Positions 50,058 through 58,700 of a stretch of DNA of 64,000 bases are shown here, one piece after another (positions within the stretch are counted from its first letter, which is position 1; each line of letters opens with the position of its first letter). Source of the stretch: Kingella pumchi (GTDB lineage Bacteria; Pseudomonadota; Gammaproteobacteria; Burkholderiales; Neisseriaceae). The stretch covers positions 31,713 through 95,712 of the forward strand of contig NZ_JAKOOW010000037.1 of NCBI RefSeq assembly GCF_022288825.1, given 5' to 3'. The notes below the pieces were generated by a model, which was not told the origin of the DNA, made no database searches, and saw only the letters and a list, made by a program, of their open reading frames with translations. The translations under genes and the position numbers were made by a program.

Positions 50058-51101
50058 ATGAAACTTTCCGATTTCGACTTCCACCTGCCCGAAGAGCTGA
50101 TCGCCCAATACCCGCCGCCGCAGCGCGGCGGCAGCCGTCTGCTCGCCGCCCTGCCCGATACCCCGCTGCAGGATGGCGTGTTCGCCGACATCACCGATTA
50201 CATCGCCGCCGGCGACCTTCTGATATTCAATAACACCAAAGTCATCAAAGCCCGGCTGTTCGGCAGCAAAGAAAGCGGCGGCCGCATCGAAGCGCTGATC
50301 GAAAGAGTGCTCGACGAGCACACCGCGCTGGCGCACATCCGCGCGTCCAAACCGCCCAAACCCGGCACCCGCCTACTGTTTGACGGCGGCATCGAAGCCG
50401 TGATGCAGGAGCGCGCCCAAGAGCTGTTCCAAATCCGCTTTACCGGCAGCCTGAACGTTTACCAGCTGCTCGAAGAACACGGCCGCCTGCCGCTGCCGCC
50501 CTATATCCGCCGCGAAGCCGGCGCCGACGACGAAGCGCGCTACCAAACCGTCTATGCCAAACACCAGGGCGCCGTCGCCGCCCCCACCGCCGGCCTGCAC
50601 TTTACCGACGAAATCCTGCGCAAGCTGCGCGACAAAGGCGTGCGGTTTGCCGAAATCACCCTGCATGTGGGCGCCGGTACCTTCCAACCGGTGCGCGGCG
50701 ACGACATCGCCGGCCACAAAATGCACAGCGAGCTTTACGAAGTGCCGCAAAGCGTGGTCGATGCCGTCGCCCAAACCCGCGAACGCGGCGGCCGCGTATG
50801 GGCGGTCGGCACCACTTCGGTACGCGCGCTCGAATCCGCCGCCCGTTCAGGCAGCCTGAAAGCCGGCGAAGGTGACACCGACATCTTCATCACCCCCGGC
50901 TACCGCTTCCGCGTGGCCGACCGCCTGATCACCAACTTCCACCTGCCCAAATCCACGCTGCTGATGCTGGTTTCCGCCTTTGCCGGCAGCAATCGCATCC
51001 GCGAAATCTACCGCCACGCCGTCGAGCAACGCTACCGCTTTTTCAGCTACGGCGACGCCATGCTGCTGGGCCTGGCGGATGAACCGCAAAAGGCAGCCTG
51101 A
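50058..51101 (+). CDS. queA: tRNA preQ1(34) S-adenosylmethionine ribosyltransferase-isomerase
   Basis: A 347-residue enzyme that transfers and isomerises the ribosyl part of SAM onto preQ1 in tRNA, making epoxyqueuosine. It starts MKLSDFDFHLPEELIAQYP, with FNNTKVIKARLFG, LPPYIRREAGADDEARYQTVYAKHQGAVAAPTAGLHFT (in parts) and ITLHVGAGTFQPVR. The tract RSGSLKAGEG near residue 270 and the last codons plus stop (KAA-stop) come from uptake sequences. The GTPase gene starts six bases later, so they are cotranscribed. Confidence 0.96.
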   Translation: MKLSDFDFHLPEELIAQYPPPQRGGSRLLAALPDTPLQDGVFADITDYIAAGDLLIFNNTKVIKARLFGSKESGGRIEALIERVLDEHTALAHIRASKPPKPGTRLLFDGGIEAVMQERAQELFQIRFTGSLNVYQLLEEHGRLPLPPYIRREAGADDEARYQTVYAKHQGAVAAPTAGLHFTDEILRKLRDKGVRFAEITLHVGAGTFQPVRGDDIAGHKMHSELYEVPQSVVDAVAQTRERGGRVWAVGTTSVRALESAARSGSLKAGEGDTDIFITPGYRFRVADRLITNFHLPKSTLLMLVSAFAGSNRIREIYRHAVEQRYRFFSYGDAMLLGLADEPQKAA

Positions 51102-51107
51102 AAAACC

Positions 51108-52448
51108 ATGAACCCGCTCAAAACCGCCGTCGTCGGCCACACCAATACCGGCAAAACCTCCCTGCTGCGCACCCTGCTGCGCGACGATGCCTTCGGCGAA
51201 GTGCAAAACGCCGCCGCCACCACCCGCCACGTTGAAGAAGCGGCCATCGGCGCCGGCGGCGAAACCCTGCTGCTGCTCTACGACACCCCCGGCCTGGAAG
51301 ACGCCGGCGGCCTGCTCGACTGGCTGGAAGAGCACACCTCCTCTCGCGAAGAAGGCATCGACCGCATCCGCCGCTTTCTCGATTCGGACGCCGCCGCCGA
51401 AGCCTTTTCGCAGGAAGCCAAAGTGCTGCGCCAGCTGCTGGCCAGCGACTGCGGTTTATACGTAATTGACGCCCGCGAGCCGGTGCTGCCCAAATACCGC
51501 GACGAGCTCACCGTGCTCTCATGGTGCGCCAAACCGCTGATGCCGGTGTTCAACTTCACCCGCGGCAGCGACACCGACGCCTGGCGGCAGATGCTCGCCC
51601 GCCGCAACCTGCACGTCAGCAGCAGTTTCGACACCGTTGCCTTCGATTTCGAAGGCGAGATGCGGCTGTGGCAGAACCTGGCGACCATGCTGCCCGGCCG
51701 CGACAGTCTGAGCCGCCTGGCCGCCAGCCGCCGCGACGACTGGCAGGCGCTCGACCGCCAAGCGCGCCAAAGCATCGCCTCGTTTTTATTGGACGCCGCC
51801 GCCTGCCGCCGCGTACTCGACGACCCGCTGCAGGCAGAAAGCGCGCAGGCGCAGATGCAGCAGCAGGTGCGCGACGGCGAAGCGGCGCTGCAGCGCGAGC
51901 TGCTCGACCTCTACCGCTTCTACCGCAGCCGCACCGACAGCAGCCACGCGCCGCTAAACGCCTTTCGCCGCGACCCTTTCGACAGCGAGCTGCTCAAAGA
52001 ATACGGCATCCGCACCGGCACCGGAGCCGCCGCCGGCGCCCTGATCGGCTTGGGCGTCGATGCCCTCACTCTCGGCACCTCGCTGGGCATGGGCGCCGCC
52101 ATCGGCGGGCTGATCGGCGGCGTACTGCCCAACTGGCAAACCCTGTCCGACAAAATCAGCGGCACCGAAACCCTGTATATCGACGCCGCTGCGCTCACCC
52201 TGCTCGCCGCCCGCAGCCTTGAGCTGCTGACGCAACTGCAGTCGCGCGGCCATGCCGGCAGCGGCGACATCCTGCTGGAAGGCGGCCGCGCACCGTGGCA
52301 GCCTGAAAAACTGCCCGCGCCGCTACAGCGTGCCCGACGCCATCCCGAATGGTCATCCTGCAATCCCGAAGGCGACGGCCGCCCGTCCTCCCGCGCCGGC
52401 GCCCAAGCCGATCTGGCCGCCGTTTTGAAAAACGCCGCAGCAGCCTGA
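51108..52448 (+). CDS. DUF3482-type GTPase
   Basis: A 446-residue protein with an Era-like G domain and a DUF3482 region. G1 is GHTNTGKTS (10-18), G3 DTPG (about 58-61), and the expected NKxD position reads NFTRGSD, the relaxed form common in this group. The middle is helical with Arg/Gln/Ala-rich stretches. Residues about 305-345 are a Gly/Ala-rich hydrophobic pair that may insert in the membrane. The C-terminal 60 residues are low-complexity and partly uptake-sequence-encoded (WQPEKLP). The stop is again a TGA from an uptake sequence. Cellular role is unknown. Confidence 0.75.
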   Translation: MNPLKTAVVGHTNTGKTSLLRTLLRDDAFGEVQNAAATTRHVEEAAIGAGGETLLLLYDTPGLEDAGGLLDWLEEHTSSREEGIDRIRRFLDSDAAAEAFSQEAKVLRQLLASDCGLYVIDAREPVLPKYRDELTVLSWCAKPLMPVFNFTRGSDTDAWRQMLARRNLHVSSSFDTVAFDFEGEMRLWQNLATMLPGRDSLSRLAASRRDDWQALDRQARQSIASFLLDAAACRRVLDDPLQAESAQAQMQQQVRDGEAALQRELLDLYRFYRSRTDSSHAPLNAFRRDPFDSELLKEYGIRTGTGAAAGALIGLGVDALTLGTSLGMGAAIGGLIGGVLPNWQTLSDKISGTETLYIDAAALTLLAARSLELLTQLQSRGHAGSGDILLEGGRAPWQPEKLPAPLQRARRHPEWSSCNPEGDGRPSSRAGAQADLAAVLKNAAAA

Positions 52449-52605
52449 AAAGCGCTTCGCCATCTTGGCGCGCGGCGGCGGCGCCGGAAACATCGAAACG
52501 CTGCCGAGTCTTAGCCAAAGCAGCCTGAAAGCCGTTTCAGGCTGCCGCTTTTCCCATCTTTTCAGGCAGCCTGAAAGGCTTTCAAGCTGCCGGCACCCCG
52601 CAACC

Positions 52606-53469
52606 ATGATCGATCTGCACTGCCATTCCACCGTATCCGACGGCACCCTCGAGCCGCAGGAAGTCGTGCGCCTGGCCGCCGCCAACGGCTGCCGCCTGCT
52701 GGCGCTCACCGACCACGACCACACCGGCGGCATCGCCGCCGCCCGCGCCGAAGCCGCGCAACACGGCATCCGCCTAATCAGCGGCGTCGAAATCTCCACC
52801 AGCTGGCGCGGCAGCACCGTCCACATCGTCGGTCTCGATTTCGACGAACACGACGCCAATCTGCAAAGCCTGCTGGCCAGACTGCGCGGCGGCCGCGAAG
52901 AGCGCCTGCGCCAAATCGCCGCCAAGCTCGAGAAAAAAGGCATTTTCGGCGCCTACGAAGGCGCGCTGGCGCTCAGTTCCAGCCCGGAAACCGTGTCGCG
53001 CACCCATATCGCCGAGTTTCTGCGCCAGCAGGGCGTCGTCAGCCGCACCCAGCAGGCCTTCGACAAATATCTCGGCGAAGGCAAAGCCGCCTATGTCCGC
53101 CACCAGTGGGCGGAACTGGCCGAAACCGTGCAGGCAATCACCGGTGCTGGCGGCATCGCGGTAATCGCCCACCCGATGCGCTACGGCTTTTCCGCCACCG
53201 CCAAACGCCGGCTGATCGAAGAATTCAAGGCCGAAGGCGGCCGCGCCATCGAAATTCACAGCGGCCGCTCGCCGATGAACGAGCGCATGAACTACGCCCT
53301 GCTCGCCCGCCGCTACGGCCTGCTCGCCAGCAGCGGCAGCGATTTTCACCGCCCGCAGGGCTACGGCGGCACCCTCGGTGTACTGCCCGAGCTGCCGCCG
53401 GACTGCGACCCGATCTGGCAACACCTGCGCCCGCCTTTCAGGCAGCCTGAAAACCATACGGCACAGTAA
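52606..53469 (+). CDS. PHP-domain 5'-3' exoribonuclease RNase AM (YciV/TrpH type)
   Basis: A 287-residue metal-dependent phosphoesterase. PHP motifs are DLHCHSTVSDG (3-13), LTDHDHTGG, SGVEISTSW, IAHPMRYGF and SGSDFHRPQGYGG. E. coli YciV (RNase AM) trims 5' ends of rRNA and short RNAs; earlier members were called TrpH. The ATG at 52606 begins the motif directly and is preferred over an open frame 47 codons longer that translates uptake sequences. The C-terminal RQPEN tract is an uptake sequence. Confidence 0.85.
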   Translation: MIDLHCHSTVSDGTLEPQEVVRLAAANGCRLLALTDHDHTGGIAAARAEAAQHGIRLISGVEISTSWRGSTVHIVGLDFDEHDANLQSLLARLRGGREERLRQIAAKLEKKGIFGAYEGALALSSSPETVSRTHIAEFLRQQGVVSRTQQAFDKYLGEGKAAYVRHQWAELAETVQAITGAGGIAVIAHPMRYGFSATAKRRLIEEFKAEGGRAIEIHSGRSPMNERMNYALLARRYGLLASSGSDFHRPQGYGGTLGVLPELPPDCDPIWQHLRPPFRQPENHTAQ

Positions 53470-53484
53470 AGCCGTTTGCCGCAG

Positions 53485-53532
53485 CAAAAAGCAGCCTGAA
53501 AGCCGTTTGGGGCGTTTTCAGGCTGCTTTTGA
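53485..53532 (+). terminator. Uptake-sequence hairpin after the RNase AM gene
   Basis: AAAAAGCAGCCTGAAA and TTTTCAGGCTGCTTTTT flank a loop of about 13 bases. A second pair follows at 53561-53592. Confidence 0.75.
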
Positions 53533-53746
53533 TTTGCACACGGTCTGCTCTTGCCTGCCCCAAGCAGCCTGAAAGGATTTCAGGCTGCTTTGCTGCGTTT
53601 TTTGCCACAGGCGCGGCCAAAGTGCCGCCCTGCCGTTGCCCGCGGGCGCCACACTGCGTAGAATGCGCCGCGCTGCCTTTGTTTCAGGGCTGCAAGCGTG
53701 TCAGCCGAGCGGCCGGCAGTTTTTATTTTCGACCAAGGAATCAGAC

Positions 53747-54322
53747 ATGAAAAAAGTACTCGTATTGGTTTTGAGCGCCGGCCTTTCTGCCGCCGCTTTT
53801 GCCGGCAGCCCCGGCTTTTACGTGCAAGGCGATGTCGGCTATGCCGGCGTGCACGCCAAAGAAGACGGCGAAAAACTCTCCGAAAAAGGCTTCAGCCCGC
53901 GCATTTCCGGTGGTTATGACTTCGGCAGCGTGCGCGTTGCCGCCGACTACACCCACTATAAAAACCTGAATGCCAGCGGCAGCGACGGCAACGAGCGCTA
54001 CCACCTGCGTCTGAAAAACCGCAGTCTCGGCGTATCCGGCATCTACGATTTCGACATCGACGCGCCGGTCAAACCCTATGTCGGCGCCCGTTTGGCTCTG
54101 AACCGCATCTCTTCGGACTACAGCGAATCCGCTCCCGGCTATTCCTATAGCGATCACAACAGCAAAACCAAGCTGGGCGTGGGCGCGATGGTCGGCGCCA
54201 GCTACAACGTCAGCGACAATATCGCCGTGGATGCCGGCTACCGCCGCAACTACTGGGGCAAATTCGACGGCGTCAAAGTCCACAGCAACGAATTGCACGG
54301 CGGCGTGCGCGTGAAGTTCTAA
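53747..54322 (+). CDS. NspA/Opa-like outer-membrane beta-barrel protein
   Basis: A 191-residue outer-membrane protein: signal peptide to about AAAFAG, then alternating amphipathic strands fitting an eight-stranded barrel, ending in VRVKF with the C-terminal Phe used by the BAM machine. Blocks such as FYVQGDVGYAGVH, FSPRISGGYDFGSVRVAADYTHY, VKPYVGARLALNRI and NIAVDAGYRRNYWGKF match the NspA/opacity family, which includes factor-H-binding and adhesin proteins in pathogenic Neisseria. AAGGA precedes the ATG at 53747. Confidence 0.85.
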   Translation: MKKVLVLVLSAGLSAAAFAGSPGFYVQGDVGYAGVHAKEDGEKLSEKGFSPRISGGYDFGSVRVAADYTHYKNLNASGSDGNERYHLRLKNRSLGVSGIYDFDIDAPVKPYVGARLALNRISSDYSESAPGYSYSDHNSKTKLGVGAMVGASYNVSDNIAVDAGYRRNYWGKFDGVKVHSNELHGGVRVKF

Positions 54323-54335
54323 GCGCCCTTAGCCC

Positions 54336-54379
54336 AAAGCAGCCTGAAAAGCATTTTCTGCTTTTCAGGCTGCTTTTTT
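54336..54379 (+). terminator. Strong uptake-sequence terminator after the porin gene
   Basis: An 18-base stem AAAGCAGCCTGAAAAGCA with its exact inverse, a five-base loop and a T-run. It lies 13 bases past the stop and also serves the convergent MFS gene. Confidence 0.85.
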
Positions 54380-54400
54380 GCGCCGGCGTTTGGCTGCCGT

Positions 54401-55636
54401 TCAGGCTGCCGGATCGTTCTGCGGCGTCCACTGCCGGTAGCGCCACAGCATCGCGCCGGTGGCCAGCGCCAGCAGCACGGCGGTTTGGTAAACACTGGCA
54501 TAGCCCCAGTTTTGCGCCATACGCAGGGCGGCGAAACCGGCGGCGTAGCTGCCCACGAGTATCACCGAAAACTGCAGGCTGCTGTCGAGCGCGGCGGTTT
54601 GGCGCTCGGACTTGTCCATCAAAAGCGCCAGCAGCACCGGCATCATCAGGGTGTAGGCCAGGCTCAGGGCGATGATTTGGGCGGGCGGCAGCCAGCGGGC
54701 AAACTGTAGCGCCTGCGCCGGCAGGGTCATCGACACCAGCAGCGGCAGCTGCAGCGCATACAGCACGAAAAACAGCCGCCGACGCGGGATGCGGCGCGCA
54801 AGCGCCCCCGCCAGCGGGGTAACGATCAGGCAGGCGGCGGGAATGCCGATGCTGAGAATATTGGCGCTTTGCACCGGTGTAAAACCGAAATCGGCAAGCA
54901 TCGTGACAAAAGTCGCCGCGCAAAAAGCGTAAGGCAATGTGAGCAGAAACAGCAGCGCGCACCATTGCCAGCCGGTGTGCGGCTGGCGCCAGAACTTCCA
55001 AAAACGTGCCGCCAGCGCCGTCAGCCCGCCGCCGCTGTGTCCGCCTGCCGGTTCGCGGTAGTGCCACACCAGCGCCAGCACCGCCAGCGTCAGCACCAGC
55101 ATCAGGCCGCAGGCAGCCTGAAAACCGGCCAGCTGGGACACCCACGTCACCGCCGCGCCGCCGATTACTTTGCCCGTGCGCGCGGCCATGGTCTGCACCA
55201 CGCCGCCGAAACCGCGCTCGCGCGGCGGCAGCACCACGCAGCTCAAACCGAGCATGGCGCAGCCGTACACCGTGCCCGATGAGCTCAGCACCACACACAG
55301 CACCAGCAGCAGCGGGAAGTTTTGGCGCACGTCATACGCCGCCATCAGCGCAAAGGCGGCCGAGAGCGCCAGTGCCGCGCCCAGCAGCCACGGGCGAAAA
55401 CGCCCGCCCGCGCTGCGGCGGCCGTCCATCAGCGCGGCAAACAGCACTTTGGCCGCTTCGATGCCGCCGATCAGCTGCACCCAACTGAGCTGCTTCAGGG
55501 TGTAGTCGCCGTGTTTGAGCACCGTCATCAGCGTGATCAGATAAAAGGCGACCAGCGTGAATTTGTAGATGCTGCCCACGGCCAGCAGCAGCCAGTCGCT
55601 GCGGGCAGGGGCGCGGGCGGGAGCGGATTCGGACAT
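54401..55636 (-). CDS. MFS transporter in the iron/heme block
   Basis: A 411-residue inner-membrane protein with about 12 helices in two six-helix halves, of major-facilitator type. The conserved cytoplasmic loops LMDGRRSAGGRF (after helix 2) and LARRIPRRRLF (after helix 8) are visible. The pattern is close to the peptide/siderophore-handling MFS members found next to TonB receptors, but the substrate is inferred only from the neighbourhood (TonB receptor, heme oxygenase). An uptake sequence encodes part of helix 5 (AGFQAACGLM). Confidence 0.75.
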   Translation of the reverse strand: MSESAPARAPARSDWLLLAVGSIYKFTLVAFYLITLMTVLKHGDYTLKQLSWVQLIGGIEAAKVLFAALMDGRRSAGGRFRPWLLGAALALSAAFALMAAYDVRQNFPLLLVLCVVLSSSGTVYGCAMLGLSCVVLPPRERGFGGVVQTMAARTGKVIGGAAVTWVSQLAGFQAACGLMLVLTLAVLALVWHYREPAGGHSGGGLTALAARFWKFWRQPHTGWQWCALLFLLTLPYAFCAATFVTMLADFGFTPVQSANILSIGIPAACLIVTPLAGALARRIPRRRLFFVLYALQLPLLVSMTLPAQALQFARWLPPAQIIALSLAYTLMMPVLLALLMDKSERQTAALDSSLQFSVILVGSYAAGFAALRMAQNWGYASVYQTAVLLALATGAMLWRYRQWTPQNDPAA

Positions 55637-55651
55637 GGGCTTTCCTTGCGG

Positions 55652-55711
55652 TAAAGGCAGCCTGAAACTTTCAGGCTGCCTGTTTTTCTGCCTTTCAGGC
55701 TGCCTGAAAGG
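55652..55711. repeat. Three uptake sequences between the MFS and 138-residue genes
   Basis: AAAGGCAGCCTGAAAC with its inverse TTTCAGGCTGCCTG (about 55653-55682) form a hairpin, and a third palindromic copy TTTCAGGCTGCCTGAAA (55695-55711) contains the stop codon of the 138-residue protein gene. Confidence 0.7.
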
Positions 55712-56111
55712 CTTGTTTCAGGGCGGCTTCGGCGCGTTCGAGTGCGGCGGTTTCGTCGGCTTCGACGATATAGTTCACCCCCAGCGAAGGCGCGAGTTTG
55801 GACGACTGCTCGCGCATCAGATCAAGCTGCGGCGGGTCGGGCTCGATCAGCAGCATGGCGATGCAGCGCGCCCCCAACTGCGGCTGGCGGGCTTTAATCC
55901 AGGCCAGATAGGTTTTGCGGTCGGCAATGCGCTGCTCGTCACTCTTTTGCAGGCGCATCGGTGCGCAGACGGTGGCAAACAGACTGTCTTGGTGCTTGTC
56001 CAACAGGACGTCGAACTCGGCCAGCCAGTCGGCAAAATCGCGCACGGGAGTGAGATCGGTAAAGTAAACCGTGCCTTCGGGCAGGGTTTTGACGGGGGTG
56101 AAAAAGGGCAT
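55695..56111 (-). CDS. Unknown 138-residue cytoplasmic protein in the TonB-receptor operon
   Basis: A soluble protein with no signal peptide or membrane helix. It begins MPFFTPVKTLPEGTVYF and contains two hydrophobic strands (LFATVCAP, CIAMLLIEP) around helices, an alpha/beta pattern, and ends ALKQAFQAA with the stop taken from an uptake sequence. I do not recognise a family or active site. The position between an MFS transporter and a TonB receptor on one strand suggests a role in handling the imported ligand. The ATG at 56111 is preferred to an open frame 23 codons longer. Confidence 0.5.
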   Translation of the reverse strand: MPFFTPVKTLPEGTVYFTDLTPVRDFADWLAEFDVLLDKHQDSLFATVCAPMRLQKSDEQRIADRKTYLAWIKARQPQLGARCIAMLLIEPDPPQLDLMREQSSKLAPSLGVNYIVEADETAALERAEAALKQAFQAA

Positions 56112-56197
56112 ATGGGTTTCCTTGTGCGGGTTGGCGGTCGGGCAGGTTTCAGGCTGGTTTGGCTTGGAAGCTGTCTGCAACGCATCGGGCTGCTGCG

Positions 56198-56341
56198 TCC
56201 CCTCTCCCGCCTGCGGGGGAGGGCTAGGGTGGGGCGGTGGCTGCTGCGGAAACGTTTGCGGGCTTCGGCGGCAAGCGCAGTTCTGCGAACTGCCACCCCC
56301 TCCCCAACCCTCCCCCGCGCTTAGGCGCAGGAGAGGGAGTG
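56198..56341. repeat. REP-like long inverted repeat
   Basis: CCCCTCTCCCGC...GGGGGAGGGCTAGGGTGGGG (56199-56234) is matched in inverted orientation by CCACCCCCTCCCCAACCCTCCCCC...GGAGAGGGAG (56293-56339). Each arm also contains its own small hairpin (CTCCC..GGGAG type). The composition is unlike the rest of the window and resembles the REP/BIME class of extragenic repeats. Confidence 0.7.
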
Positions 56342-56422
56342 CGACATAGGCGGTTTCAGGCTGCTTTGGCTTTTTTCAGGCTGCCCTGCCCGACTGGGTT
56401 TCAGGCAGCCTGAAAACGGCGG

Positions 56423-58483
56423 CTAAAACTTCACTTCCGTGCTGACGCCGATGCTGCGCGGGCGCTGGTAGAGCGCATCGAGGCGGTCGGCGGTGGAGAT
56501 AAAGACCGGGCGGCGGCTGTTGAAGACGTTGTCGGCATACAGCGAGACGCGACCGTGTTTAAAGTTGTAGGCGGCGTAGAGGTTGGTTTGGCTGTAGGCG
56601 CCGATTTTGCCGCTTTCGGCGTTGTCGGCAGCGGAGTAGTAGCGGCCGGTGAAGCGCACGTCGCCGCCGACTTCCCAGCCGCTGGGATGCTGGTAGCTGG
56701 CGCCGAGGTTGGCGGTGTATTTGGGGGCGCGGCCGAGATTGCGCCCTTCGATGCCGCTGCCGGGGTAGCGTTTGATTTTGCTGTGCAGCAGGCCGAGCGC
56801 GGCGTGCAGTTTCAGGCCGTCCAGCGGCTGCCAGTCGGCGGAAAACTCGGCGCCGTGGGTGTGGACTTTGTCGGCGTTGCGGATCACGACTGAGTTGGGC
56901 CCGAGATAAAACGGCAGCTGCATGTCTTTATATTGGTTGAAAAAGACGTTGCTGCCGAGTGTCAGCCGTTTGTCGGCGCTGCGCCAGCGGGCAAACCATT
57001 CGAGATTGGTAACGTATTCGGGTTTGTAGATATAGGTTTGGACCGGTCGGCCGAAGGTGATGCCGGCGCCGCCGGGGTTGTAGCCGCGCGCGGCTTTGAT
57101 GCCGGTGTTGAACTGATCGTTTGGCCGGTAGGCGATTTCGGCTTTGGGCAGAAACACGGTCTGGCCTTTGTCCAAATCCAGATGCAGGGCGCCGCTGCCG
57201 CCGCGGCGCTGATGGCTTTCGTGTTCGACGCGGCCGGCCAGCGTCAGCCGCCATTGCGGGGCAAGGCGGATGTCGGTTTCGGCAAACAGGGCGGCGACGC
57301 GGTTTTTGTCGTTAAAGCTGTTGTGGCCGCCGACGGCGCGGATATCCACCCATTCGTCCTGCGTGCTGCGGAAGAAATACAGTCCGGCCAGGCCTTTCAG
57401 GCTGCCTGAAGATGTTTTCCAATGCAGGCTGGGCTCCCATTGGATTTCGCGGCCTTTGAGTCCGGCGGGCACGCCCTGCGGATGGACGGCCATCGGCAGG
57501 TGCAGGCGCTCGTTGGTATAGCGGGTGTAGATGAGTTTGTTTTCCAGACGCAGATTGTCGGCGGCCTGCCACGAAGTGTCCCAAATCACGGCGTTGGAGC
57601 CGGTTACGAATACCGGTTTTTCCTTAAGGAAACGGCGGCTGGCGGTGTTGCCGAGAATTTCGTTCTGCGGCGCGCGCGAACGGATGTGATTGTAGGTCAG
57701 GCGGCTGTGGAATTCGGGATGCGCGGCCGGGGCGTAAAGCAGTTTCAGCCGCACATTGGTGTTTTCCACGCGGCGCGGGTTGCCGGTGGGCTCGTAGCGC
57801 ACAAACGGCTCGTAGCTTTCGCGCTGCTGGCGCTCGGCGCTCAGGCGGAAAGACAGATTGTCTTGCACAACCGGGCCGGAAATGACGGCGGCGGCGTTGC
57901 GGGTTTTCTGGTTGCCCAATCCCAGCCGCAGCGCGCCTTCCCAATACGGCGTCGGGTCTTTCGAGCGCATGCTTACTGCCCCAGCCACCGCGTGCTGGCC
58001 GCGCACATTACTCTGCGTCCCGCGCAGCACTTCCACCTGCTGCATATCCCACAGCGACTGCGTGCCGAAAGCGTATTCGTTATAGGTTGCCGAACGTCCG
58101 TCGATGGAAAGGTTCAAACGCGGCCGCGTGCCGGCAAAAAACGCTACCGCGCCGACAGCCGGCCCCGAGCCGTCCACACCGCGCACAGTGGGCAAATCGT
58201 TGCCGCTGCCCAAATCGACGGTATTGACCGTCTGCTTGAGCACGTCGGTGGCGGAAAGATTGTGGCCGCTGCGGTCGATATCGGGCGTGGTAAACACGCG
58301 GTGGCCGGTGGCGGTTTCAAAACTGCTGCGGCGGGTGCGCTCGCCCGAGACTACGATTTCCGGCAATTCCTGCGTGTATTCCTGCGCCGCCGGCGCACTC
58401 GCGGCATCGTCCGCCAGCGCCGGCAGCGCCGCAGACAGCGCCCCGGCCATCAGTGACAAACGTTTCAAAGCAGTTTTCGACAT
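56423..58483 (-). CDS. TonB-dependent outer-membrane receptor
   Basis: A 686-residue receptor that imports an iron chelate or heme using TonB energy. Signal peptide (about 1-24), a TonB-box-like PEIVVSG, plug domain with LPTVRGVDGSGPAVG and MQQVEVLRGTQSNVRGQHAVAGAVSMRSKDP (in parts), then the 22-strand barrel ending in STEVKF. One barrel loop (SSGSLKGL) is uptake-sequence-encoded. The plug motif set resembles catecholate-siderophore receptors more than hemoglobin receptors, but the ligand is open. The AT-rich promoter region upstream holds a long inverted repeat. Confidence 0.88.
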   Translation of the reverse strand: MSKTALKRLSLMAGALSAALPALADDAASAPAAQEYTQELPEIVVSGERTRRSSFETATGHRVFTTPDIDRSGHNLSATDVLKQTVNTVDLGSGNDLPTVRGVDGSGPAVGAVAFFAGTRPRLNLSIDGRSATYNEYAFGTQSLWDMQQVEVLRGTQSNVRGQHAVAGAVSMRSKDPTPYWEGALRLGLGNQKTRNAAAVISGPVVQDNLSFRLSAERQQRESYEPFVRYEPTGNPRRVENTNVRLKLLYAPAAHPEFHSRLTYNHIRSRAPQNEILGNTASRRFLKEKPVFVTGSNAVIWDTSWQAADNLRLENKLIYTRYTNERLHLPMAVHPQGVPAGLKGREIQWEPSLHWKTSSGSLKGLAGLYFFRSTQDEWVDIRAVGGHNSFNDKNRVAALFAETDIRLAPQWRLTLAGRVEHESHQRRGGSGALHLDLDKGQTVFLPKAEIAYRPNDQFNTGIKAARGYNPGGAGITFGRPVQTYIYKPEYVTNLEWFARWRSADKRLTLGSNVFFNQYKDMQLPFYLGPNSVVIRNADKVHTHGAEFSADWQPLDGLKLHAALGLLHSKIKRYPGSGIEGRNLGRAPKYTANLGASYQHPSGWEVGGDVRFTGRYYSAADNAESGKIGAYSQTNLYAAYNFKHGRVSLYADNVFNSRRPVFISTADRLDALYQRPRSIGVSTEVKF

Positions 58484-58500
58484 AGCGCTCCCCTTCTGAA

Positions 58501-58540
58501 AATTTACAAATTAACACAATACAAACAAATTTTGTAAATT
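58501..58540. promoter_or_regulatory. Probable TetR operator in the receptor leader
   Basis: AATTTACAAA (58501-58510) and its exact inverse TTTGTAAATT (58531-58540) are separated by 20 bases, and a third TACAAA lies between. The element overlaps the transcription start region of the receptor gene and lies between it and the tetR gene. Confidence 0.6.
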
Positions 58541-58567
58541 ATAGACGGAGCCGGCGCCACGATGCAA
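58538..58567 (-). promoter_or_regulatory. Promoter of the TonB-dependent receptor gene
   Basis: On the minus strand TTGCAT (58562-58567) and a perfect TATAAT (58538-58543) are 18 bases apart, 55 bases before the ATG. The -10 overlaps the right arm of the inverted repeat. No convincing Fur box is seen. Confidence 0.6.
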
Positions 58568-58591
58568 GCGATTCGCATTTTTTAAACAGCA

Positions 58592-58645
58592 AAGGCAGCC
58601 TGAAAGCGCAGCTTCAACGAAGTTAAAACCCGTTTCAGGCTGCCT
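58592..58645. repeat. Inverted uptake-sequence pair upstream of tetR
   Basis: AAAGGCAGCCTGAAA and TTTCAGGCTGCCTT are separated by about 25 bases within the divergent receptor/tetR gap. Confidence 0.65.
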
Positions 58646-58700
58646 TGCCACGTCCGCGCAAAACTGCTACAAGCCCGCTATTTGCCCGCCCTGCCCCACC

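Noticed and set aside
58501..58540. The receptor leader palindrome as a Fur box
   Set aside because: It lacks the GATAATGATAATCATTATC-like hexamer pattern, and a tetR gene is adjacent.
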